DNA from: Candidatus Poseidoniaceae archaeon
GTDB taxonomy: Archaea; Thermoplasmatota; Poseidoniia; Poseidoniales; Poseidoniaceae
Direction of reading: 5' to 3'
Assembly: GCA_013330925.1 (NCBI GenBank)
Contig: DUHJ01000210.1
Span: 1-8,584, forward strand
DNA length: 8,584 bases
Under the pieces are notes generated by a model, which was not told the DNA's origin, made no database searches, and worked only from the letters and a program-made list of their open reading frames with translations. Shown one piece after another: positions 1-5,763 of this stretch. Numbering within the stretch: the first letter of the stretch is position 1; every line of letters begins with the position of its first letter. A program made the position numbers and the translations under genes.

Positions 1-1080
1 CCAGAAGACGACAGAAGTGCCGTCTTGCTCGAGTTCTTGCCTTCCACCGCCAGCGACGTGGCGGCCTACGAAGTCTATGCGTTGAGTGCCCCCTTCAACC
101 GCGTCAGCGAGAGCGCAACGCCAAGCCTGGTGCTTGACCGCACCCCAGAATTCCCGGTGACCGTTGAGCGCTACTCTGACGGCAGCCTGCTCCAACCCGG
201 TGTGCCGGTGTACCTTGCCGTGGTGGTCCGAGACGCCAGTGGAAACGCCCACCTCACCGAATTGATCACCGCCTCCGTCGAACCGGTGGACGACGGTGTC
301 GAAGACCCCGGCATCTACCTTGACCCCATCACGGGCATCACGGAAGCGTGGCTTCAGCAAACCGATGTGCTGGTCGCCTGGGAGCACACCAACGCCCCCT
401 CTGTTCGCGCCTACAGGGTCTACTTTGCCTCCGAGTCCTTCCCCGACGTCGAAAGTGCGATCTTGGCCGGAGAAGTGCAAGCCTCGAATTCCTACCGAAT
501 TTCCGCGGACACCTTCCCGGAACTTGTGAATTCAAGCGGCTGGTACATCGCGGTGACCCCCGTGGACGACACCTTCGAACGGACATCGGTGGAGACCGTC
601 TTCCTTGCACCGCTGATCCAAACGGACGGCGGTGGAGGTGGCGCAGACGAGGGCTTCGACTTCGGGACCTACTTGACCGGACCAAATGCCATCATTGCAG
701 GTTTGGTGCTCGTCACCGTCCTGCTCGCCCTGCTCGTGCTGCGGCGGCGAGGCGGAAAAGGAAGCAAGACCTACACCTTGCAAGAAGCCACCTGGGGGAT
801 TCAGGAAGACGCCTTCGGACCTGTGCCAACCGGACCTGCGCCAACGGCGCCTGCTCCGGCTGCACCGGCCTCGGCCTTGGCCGCGCCTCAAGCGCTCTCT
901 GTGGACCTTTACGCGACGGCCCAACAACTCAGCCAAGCCCCACGGACGGAAGCCCCTGTCAGCCGTTCACCTGCACCGTCAACAAGCATCGATGGCTTGC
1001 TCGATGACCTCGGCCTAGAGGGACAAGCACCTGCAAAGCAAGGCGCTCTGGACACGTCCTTCCTCGACGATCTGCTCTGA
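1..1080 (+). CDS. Cell-surface single-pass membrane protein with fibronectin-like modules, C-terminal part (5' partial)
   Basis: The reading frame is open from base 1 to the TGA at 1078-1080, so the N-terminus lies outside the window; the TTG at 25 is not a convincing start because the frame continues upstream through codons of the same character. In the 359 visible residues I see two beta-rich modules with the rhythm of fibronectin type III repeats (hydrophobic strand, then A-Y-x-V-Y, around residues 8-100 and 120-205), a Gly-rich linker (about 208-218), one membrane span (about 229-248) and a basic stop-transfer segment (RRRGGKGSK). The tail of about 100 residues is rich in Pro/Ala. This implies an outside N-terminal ectodomain and a cytoplasmic tail. 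The tail has an early WGI motif and ends with two similar acidic/leucine motifs, LLDDL (about 333-337) and FLDDLL (354-359). The ligand and exact role are unknown; adhesion, cell-envelope structure or sensing are possible. It is followed after 43 nt by pabC on the same strand, without obvious functional connection. Confidence 0.85.
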   Translation, partial: PEDDRSAVLLEFLPSTASDVAAYEVYALSAPFNRVSESATPSLVLDRTPEFPVTVERYSDGSLLQPGVPVYLAVVVRDASGNAHLTELITASVEPVDDGVEDPGIYLDPITGITEAWLQQTDVLVAWEHTNAPSVRAYRVYFASESFPDVESAILAGEVQASNSYRISADTFPELVNSSGWYIAVTPVDDTFERTSVETVFLAPLIQTDGGGGGADEGFDFGTYLTGPNAIIAGLVLVTVLLALLVLRRRGGKGSKTYTLQEATWGIQEDAFGPVPTGPAPTAPAPAAPASALAAPQALSVDLYATAQQLSQAPRTEAPVSRSPAPSTSIDGLLDDLGLEGQAPAKQGALDTSFLDDLL

Positions 1081-1113
1081 CCGGTGCGCTGAAGCACAAC
1101 GGTGCCCCCCCAA

Positions 1114-1119
1114 AGGTGA
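1114..1119 (+). promoter_or_regulatory. Ribosome binding site of pabC
   Basis: AGGTGA, complementary to the anti-Shine-Dalgarno end of archaeal 16S rRNA, lies 4 nt before the ATG at 1124. The spacing is slightly short, but no better start is present and the conserved N-terminal strand of the enzyme family begins only a few residues after this ATG. Confidence 0.6.
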
Positions 1120-1123
1120 GCGC

Positions 1124-1870
1124 ATGCCTGCAGGACCGCGTGATGCCGTCTTCACCACCCTGCTGTTCCAACCGGGACGGGGCGTGGCGGACCTCCCTTT
1201 GCACCTCGCTCGCTTGGAGGTGCACGCGGCCGCGTTACGCCTGAATCCTGACATGGAAGGTGCCGATGATTCGATGGCTGAAGCTTGCCGAGAACGCACC
1301 GAGGAAGGCTTGGTTCGCTTGGCATGGTCGAAGGACGGCTGGACCTGCACCACGCGCGACCGCGAAATGCTGCCTGATGTGGACGCCATCACCGCACCTG
1401 CCCCAAGATGGGCAGGTCGCATCAACGGCACCAAGCACGGCGCTTGGTCCTGGTCCGAAGAGATGGCAGCGAAGGGAAGTGCGATGGGGGCGGATGCCGT
1501 GCTCTTGGTGCACGAACACCGCATCGTCGATGAACGCCGTGCGACGCCACTGTTGTTGGACGACGACGGTGTGGTTTGGGCTGCTCCAGACGACGACGGA
1601 GGCGTGGCCAGCGTCACGTTGAGCACGTTGACTGAAGCGCTGGCGGCTGCAGGGCTTCCCGTTCAGCGCGGCCATTTGAACGAACGTCGTGTCGCCCGTG
1701 CGACCGCCATGGTCCTCGTCGGTACTGGACTTGGCGTGGCTTCCGTCGAGACCATCGACGGTGTGCCCTTTGCCGCCCCCAGCCCACGACTTCTCAACGT
1801 CTGCCGTGCCGCCTACGAGGCGCACATGGCCGATCCGGCCACATGGACTGAACTGGGAGGGGCGCGATGA
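1124..1870 (+). CDS. pabC: Aminodeoxychorismate lyase-like class IV PLP enzyme
   Basis: This 248-residue protein belongs to the fold-type IV PLP enzymes (branched-chain aminotransferase / D-amino-acid aminotransferase / PabC family). The N-terminus has the family pattern of a short strand (VFTTLLF) followed by HLARLEVHAAAL (H27, R30, L31). K104, in TKHG, is at the position of the PLP-binding lysine. The following stretch, a GADAVLL strand and VDE with E137, matches the family's core acidic residue after the variable loop. The 'G-V-x-x-V-x-x-I-D-G' end (TGLGVASVETIDG) is also typical. The family alone does not separate a lyase from an aminotransferase; the lyase call rests on the directly overlapping aminodeoxychorismate synthase gene. 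PabC eliminates pyruvate from 4-amino-4-deoxychorismate to give p-aminobenzoate. Its length is close to that of characterised PabC proteins (about 270). A branched-chain or D-amino-acid aminotransferase is the main alternative. Confidence 0.82.
   Translation: MPAGPRDAVFTTLLFQPGRGVADLPLHLARLEVHAAALRLNPDMEGADDSMAEACRERTEEGLVRLAWSKDGWTCTTRDREMLPDVDAITAPAPRWAGRINGTKHGAWSWSEEMAAKGSAMGADAVLLVHEHRIVDERRATPLLLDDDGVVWAAPDDDGGVASVTLSTLTEALAAAGLPVQRGHLNERRVARATAMVLVGTGLGVASVETIDGVPFAAPSPRLLNVCRAAYEAHMADPATWTELGGAR
1855..1862 (+). promoter_or_regulatory. Ribosome binding site of pabBA inside the end of pabC
   Basis: GGGAGGGG, with a GGAGG core at 1856-1860, lies inside the last codons of pabC. It is 6 nt before the ATG at 1867 and 9 nt before a second in-frame ATG at 1870, so either could be used; they differ by one Met. 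The start at 1867 overlaps the pabC stop as ATGA, the usual arrangement for translational coupling. Confidence 0.65.
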
Positions 1871-4047
1871 TGGACGTCATCCGCACGGTCGAAGGCTTGC
1901 GCGAGCACGGCCAACTTGGGGTCACGGCAGGGGCGTTTGGCGCTCCTGACGAAGTGCTGCTCCTGTCCACAGGGCCAGCGAGCCATTTGGCCAAGCATTC
2001 GATGATTGCCCGACCTCCACGCCAACGGGCCATCTTGCGTCAGCCGGAAGCATCCGAGTCCGTGCCTGAAACCAGCAATCCCCTCGAAGGGGAACCGGCG
2101 TGGCGAACCGCGGGTGTGCTCAACGCCACCGTTCAGGCATGGACGGAGGGAGAGTGGCGTGACGTGAAGCACCTTGAGGCGCCGCGTCTCGAGGACCTGC
2201 TTCGCGCGCTCGAAGGAGAGATGCTCGACCCAACGCCGTTCGAAACCCACGTGGAAGGCTGGCCCAGTCGGCCCTTCCTCAGCGGCGCCTTCGCGTACGA
2301 TTTGGTGCAATGGACTCAGCCCATCAGCGTCCACCACTCTCCGGCGCCACACGAACTGTTGGCCGTGATTTGGGCCGTGGATGGTGCGCTGCTCATCGAT
2401 CACGCCACGGGAACGTGCCAACGGCTTCACGTTGAAGACGACGCTTGGGGGGCTCGGGTTCATCCTGCGGAAACGCGGATCACTCAGCCCCCTTCGTCAA
2501 GCCATCATGTTCTCGAGAGTTCCATGGACGACGCCAGGCATGCCGAGGCCATTGAGCAGGTGAAGGAAGCCATCGTCGAGGGGCGGATGTACCAGGTCAA
2601 CATCGGCCGCCGATGGACGGCTCCGCTTCCCGACCGACCATGGGAGGTCATGCGACGCCTCCTGGAGGGAAACCCGGCTCCCTTCTCAGCATGGACCTGG
2701 GCGCCTGATCTCGACCATCACCTGCTCTCAAGTTCCCCCGAGTCCCTCCTCCGGATTCATGCCGGTCAGGCGATGGCTTCGCCGATCAAAGGAACCTACC
2801 CGCGAGGAAACGACGCTTTGGAGGAACAAGCGCTCCGGCGTGCCTTGGTCGAAGACGAGAAGGAAACCGCGGAACACAGGATGCTGGTCGACCTCATGCG
2901 CAACGATTTGGGGGCCATCAGCCGACCGGGTTCGGTCCGTGTCGAGCGGTACGACGTGGAGGCCTACGCCACGGTGCAGCACCTCGTCTCTCACGTCGGT
3001 TCCACGCTGACGGTCGACCCGCCTGCCGCCTTTGCCTCCGTGTTCCCCGGTGGATCCATCACCGGTTGTCCGCGTACGGTGGTGTGCGCCGCCATCGACG
3101 CGATTGAACGTGAGCCGCGGCGGTTTTGGTGCGGTTCCATCGGGTGGTGGGATCCTGACGGCCATCACGGCGCATGGAACATTCTGATTCGGACCATGCA
3201 GGTTCGCCATGAGGGAGAACGTCGGATGGCCGACGTGCTCGCCGGAGGCGGCATCACCATCGGAAGCGTTGCAGAGCGAGAAATCGAAGAGGCGGTGTGG
3301 AAGGCGGACGCCTTGCTCAGCGCAGCCGGTTGGAGATCGCCCCGCACCAGCATCCGGGGCATGCTCCGCATCACGCCGCTCAGCGTCCCGCATGGAGCAC
3401 CCCTCGGCGGACGCTTGGGCCAGCGGCGGGACCGCCCAGACGGCGTTGTGGTGCTGGTGGACAACCTCGATTCCTTCACCCACAACATCGCTCATGCCAT
3501 CATGCATCTCGGTCACGACGTGCACGTCATTCAGGGTCGTGGGCCAGAAGGACCCGTCGACGTTGATGAGGCGGTTAAGGGCCTGCTTGAGGCAGCTCCA
3601 AGCCATCTGATCTTGGGCCCGGGACCCGGGCGTCCCGAGGAGGCTTTGTTGACCATGCGGCTGTCTGAACTGGCCTTGCAAGGCCGCACGCCATCGCTGC
3701 TCGGCATCTGCCTTGGCCACCAAGCGCTCGGCCTTGCGGCGGGAGGGCGCATCGTCCACGACCCGCATGGGCCCGTGCACGGCCGGCCCGTTCATGTGGT
3801 GCACGACGGCACCGGATTGTTCCGCGACGTGTCCGGCCGGACCACACGGATGGTGCGCTACAATTCCTTAGTCGTCGACGGTGCTGTGGCGGAGCATCTG
3901 CGCGTGAACGCACGTTCTGGTCACGTCACGATGGGGTTCCACTCACCGCGATTCCCCGTTCACGGGTTGCAGGGTCACCCTGAATCCATCGGCAGCGAGG
4001 AAGGCGACCGTCTTCTCCGGGCCTTCCTCGTCGCAGCGCATGGTTGA
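1867..4047 (+). CDS. pabB-pabA: Aminodeoxychorismate synthase, PabB-PabA fusion
   Basis: A 726-residue two-domain enzyme. Residues 1 to about 490 are the chorismate-binding synthase half. They contain the weakly conserved N-terminal domain with PFLSGAFAYDL, then SSSPE (E292), PIKGT with K308, a D-L-M-R-N-D segment, GGSITGCPR (395-403) and the AGGGITIG segment. The lysine of PIKGT is the residue that in PabB attacks C2 of chorismate; anthranilate synthases have PIAGT, so this is aminodeoxychorismate rather than anthranilate synthase. After a linker (about 488-526), residues 527-726 are a class I glutamine amidotransferase with VDNLDSFTHN, GPGPGRPE, GICLGHQ (nucleophile C615) and GHPES (H704, E706), so the triad is complete. 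It should hydrolyse glutamine and pass ammonia to the synthase half, making 4-amino-4-deoxychorismate. It overlaps pabC by ATGA. The synthase-first order resembles TrpE-TrpG and PhzE fusions, whereas familiar fused PabA-PabB enzymes of plants, fungi and actinomycetes have the glutaminase first. Confidence 0.93.
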   Translation: MMDVIRTVEGLREHGQLGVTAGAFGAPDEVLLLSTGPASHLAKHSMIARPPRQRAILRQPEASESVPETSNPLEGEPAWRTAGVLNATVQAWTEGEWRDVKHLEAPRLEDLLRALEGEMLDPTPFETHVEGWPSRPFLSGAFAYDLVQWTQPISVHHSPAPHELLAVIWAVDGALLIDHATGTCQRLHVEDDAWGARVHPAETRITQPPSSSHHVLESSMDDARHAEAIEQVKEAIVEGRMYQVNIGRRWTAPLPDRPWEVMRRLLEGNPAPFSAWTWAPDLDHHLLSSSPESLLRIHAGQAMASPIKGTYPRGNDALEEQALRRALVEDEKETAEHRMLVDLMRNDLGAISRPGSVRVERYDVEAYATVQHLVSHVGSTLTVDPPAAFASVFPGGSITGCPRTVVCAAIDAIEREPRRFWCGSIGWWDPDGHHGAWNILIRTMQVRHEGERRMADVLAGGGITIGSVAEREIEEAVWKADALLSAAGWRSPRTSIRGMLRITPLSVPHGAPLGGRLGQRRDRPDGVVVLVDNLDSFTHNIAHAIMHLGHDVHVIQGRGPEGPVDVDEAVKGLLEAAPSHLILGPGPGRPEEALLTMRLSELALQGRTPSLLGICLGHQALGLAAGGRIVHDPHGPVHGRPVHVVHDGTGLFRDVSGRTTRMVRYNSLVVDGAVAEHLRVNARSGHVTMGFHSPRFPVHGLQGHPESIGSEEGDRLLRAFLVAAHG

Positions 4048-4074
4048 AAGGACGGGAGCCGGTCGTCGGGGTTG

Positions 4075-4080
4075 AGGGAG
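4075..4080 (+). promoter_or_regulatory. Ribosome binding site deciding the start of the zinc-ribbon gene
   Basis: AGGGAG lies 3 nt before the ATG at 4084. A TTG at 4072 is in the same frame, but the purine-rich box falls inside that longer reading, and the protein from 4084 begins directly before its first CxxC. I therefore take 4084 as the start. Confidence 0.5.
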
Positions 4081-4083
4081 ACC

Positions 4084-4470
4084 ATGCCGCTCTGCCGATC
4101 CTGCAACGGGACCTTCGCGCGGGAGTATTTCATCCACGGAAACGGCCCTCGGGCACAGGTTTGCGTGCGTTGTGGTTTGGACCAAGGCCTCGTGACCAAG
4201 GAAGAGGTTCCGACCTTCTTTGACGACGGACTCATCTCCTCTCGGCTCTCTGTGGTGTCGAGGCGGTGGGGGCCTGCGATCACCCTGATCATGGGGTGGA
4301 CCTTCTGGTTGACCTTCCTGACCGGCGTGTCGCCATGGGGCACCTACGTCCTCGTCTTGCTTGGCATCGGTACGCTGCTCCTGCCTGCCCAAATCTTGCT
4401 CTATCGCGCGAAGTACTCTGGCGACATGGCGAGGTTGACCCCGAACCACGAGCGCCCGAAAGGCCACTGA
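4084..4470 (+). CDS. Small zinc-ribbon protein with two transmembrane helices
   Basis: A 128-residue protein. The N-terminus carries two CxxC pairs, C4/C7 (CRSC) and C27/C30 (CVRC), the layout of a zinc ribbon of about 27 residues. Two hydrophobic helices follow, about residues 62-81 (Trp-rich) and 87-107, separated by a short GVSPWG turn, and then a basic C-terminal tail. The zinc knuckle and both termini would be on the same side, probably cytoplasmic because of the RR before the first helix and the R-x-K after the second. I do not recognise a specific family. It begins 36 nt after pabBA on the same strand and may be co-transcribed, but nothing in it suggests a part in p-aminobenzoate synthesis. 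Its stop codon is one base away from the stop of the convergent GTPase gene. Confidence 0.8.
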   Translation: MPLCRSCNGTFAREYFIHGNGPRAQVCVRCGLDQGLVTKEEVPTFFDDGLISSRLSVVSRRWGPAITLIMGWTFWLTFLTGVSPWGTYVLVLLGIGTLLLPAQILLYRAKYSGDMARLTPNHERPKGH

Positions 4471-4471
4471 A

Positions 4472-5749
4472 TCACGTCTTGGCGTGGATCTTGAGGACGT
4501 CTCCGTCCTCGACCTGATGGTCCGCACCGACCACACGGCGTGTGCGACCGTCGACGCCGCGAATGAATCCCGCTTCCAAATCGGTGTGGACGCGCCCAGC
4601 GACGGATTTGGCGGTGATGCCTGCGGGCACCACAAGGGCGTCAGGCAACACCCGTCCGTCACCGTCGACCCACCGGCCCTCGTCTTGGACGGGGTACACC
4701 ACGATGCGGTCAAGGGTGTCAAACACCACGGCGTCGAGCAAGGCTTCGATGCCGGTGCCGCCTGCAGAGGACAAGGCCCCACGCATGCGTTCCAACGCAG
4801 CACGTTGTGCGTCGGAGAGCGGAGCGTCTTCTGGGACGATGAAATCCACGTCACCGGTTCGGTATCGAATCAAACCTGCAGCATCGGCACGCCGCAGCGC
4901 CAGTTCCATGTCGGCCAGGCACGCGGTTGCTTGGACGTCCAAGGAGAGATGATCCATGACCCCTGGAGGGGCCAAATCCAGCTTGTTGACCGCCACGTGC
5001 AGCGGGAACAGTCCTTGGCGAAGCGCCTTGGCCAACGTGCTCATCTCTTCGTCCCCCCACGTCCACGGTTGGCCAAGGTCATGGCCGCCCTCACGAAGCG
5101 TGTCAAGGGCCGCCCCAACGAGCGCATTCGTGGCACCAAGGCCACTGAGGCGTTCAACCAGGAAGCCCTGGAGACCCCGTTCTCCTTCGGCCTGAACCCG
5201 ACGGACACCACGTGACCAACCGTCGGCCAACACCCCCGCAATCCACTGTTCGATTTCGGTCGTGAGGAAGGTGACCTCGTGGGCGATGGAAGCGGCCGCC
5301 GCTTTAGGGTCCGTGGCCGGCGAGATGGGGTTGCCTTCAACGTCGGTGGCCGCGGCGCCGTCAACGACCTGAATCAAAGCGTCGCAGCCCGCAAGGTCCG
5401 CCAAGAACGCGTTCCCGCGACCACGGCCTTCGGAAGCACCCGGAACAAGACCTGCCACGTCGACCAAGGCCACCGGCACTTGGCGTTCGAACCCATGACA
5501 GGTGCCGGTGCGCGGGGAACAAATGGCCCCACCACGTTCGTCATCGGTCGCGTCGAAACGGCCTTCGTCGATGAGCCGTGCTCGGAGTTCTCCGCATGGG
5601 CACGGCAAGCGAGCGCGTGGAAAGGCCACGCCAACGTTCGGATCAATGGTGCAGAAGGGATAGTTGGCGATGTCCACTTTGGCGAGCGTGGTCGCCGCGA
5701 AAAACGTGGATTTGCCGACGTTGGGTTTGCCAACGAGCCCGATGCGCAG
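4472..5749 (-). CDS. Ygr210-type Obg/YchF-family GTPase with C-terminal TGS domain; apparent CTG start
   Basis: Read from the CTG at 5749-5747, this is a 425-residue P-loop GTPase. G1 is GKPNVGKS (residues 7-14), next to the family hallmark IANYPFCTID. Walker B/G3 is DVAG (97-100), followed by the glycine-rich SEGRGRG (106-112) that defines the archaeal/fungal Ygr210 branch. G4 is NKLD (255-258), which predicts GTP rather than the ATP preference of YchF/OLA1. The C-terminus (about 368-425) is a TGS domain ending in GDVLKIHAKT. The family is associated with ribosomes or translation; this member's exact role is unknown. The frame has no ATG, GTG or TTG between the upstream gene's in-frame TGA (5764-5762) and the P-loop. 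The GTG at 5677 would remove the P-loop and cannot be the start of a working protein. The CTG gives the canonical N-terminus (M)RIGLVGKPNVGKS and has a G-rich ribosome binding site 6 nt upstream. Alternatively, one base too many in the C6 run at 5756-5761 hides an ATG start at 5765. Four cysteines (C50, C52, C77, C84) sit between G1 and G3. Confidence 0.9.
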   Translation of the reverse strand: MRIGLVGKPNVGKSTFFAATTLAKVDIANYPFCTIDPNVGVAFPRARLPCPCGELRARLIDEGRFDATDDERGGAICSPRTGTCHGFERQVPVALVDVAGLVPGASEGRGRGNAFLADLAGCDALIQVVDGAAATDVEGNPISPATDPKAAAASIAHEVTFLTTEIEQWIAGVLADGWSRGVRRVQAEGERGLQGFLVERLSGLGATNALVGAALDTLREGGHDLGQPWTWGDEEMSTLAKALRQGLFPLHVAVNKLDLAPPGVMDHLSLDVQATACLADMELALRRADAAGLIRYRTGDVDFIVPEDAPLSDAQRAALERMRGALSSAGGTGIEALLDAVVFDTLDRIVVYPVQDEGRWVDGDGRVLPDALVVPAGITAKSVAGRVHTDLEAGFIRGVDGRTRRVVGADHQVEDGDVLKIHAKT

Positions 5750-5755
5750 GGCGGA

Positions 5756-5763
5756 CCCCCCTC
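5756..5763 (-). promoter_or_regulatory. Ribosome binding site for the GTPase CTG start
   Basis: On the minus strand GAGGGGGG begins within the stop codon of the upstream EF-hand gene and ends 6 nt before the CTG at 5749. The GAGG part pairs with the 16S anti-Shine-Dalgarno sequence. Its placement supports initiation at CTG, but the same G6 run is also where a one-base sequencing or assembly error could hide. Confidence 0.5.

Noticed and set aside
25..1080. TTG at 25 as the start of the surface protein
   Set aside because: The frame is open to base 1, no ribosome binding site precedes it, and the protein would lack a signal peptide.
1081..1123. Promoter for pabC in the 43-nt gap
   Set aside because: The gap is GC-rich and has no AT-rich TATA-like element; only the ribosome binding site is visible.
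2728..3804. Long minus-strand open frame (358 codons) inside pabBA
   Set aside because: It has His/Arg-rich low-quality composition and no motif, while the plus-strand frame contains the full set of PabB and PabA catalytic motifs.
1867..4047. Anthranilate synthase (TrpE-TrpG fusion)
   Set aside because: The motif is PIKGT with the PabB lysine, not PIAGT, and a PabC-like gene overlaps it.
4484..5215. Plus-strand open frame (243 codons) opposite the GTPase
   Set aside because: No recognisable domain; the minus strand encodes clear TGS and NKLD motifs here.
4472..5677. GTG at 5677 as the start of the GTPase
   Set aside because: It would delete GKPNVGKS, which is perfectly encoded just upstream in the same frame.
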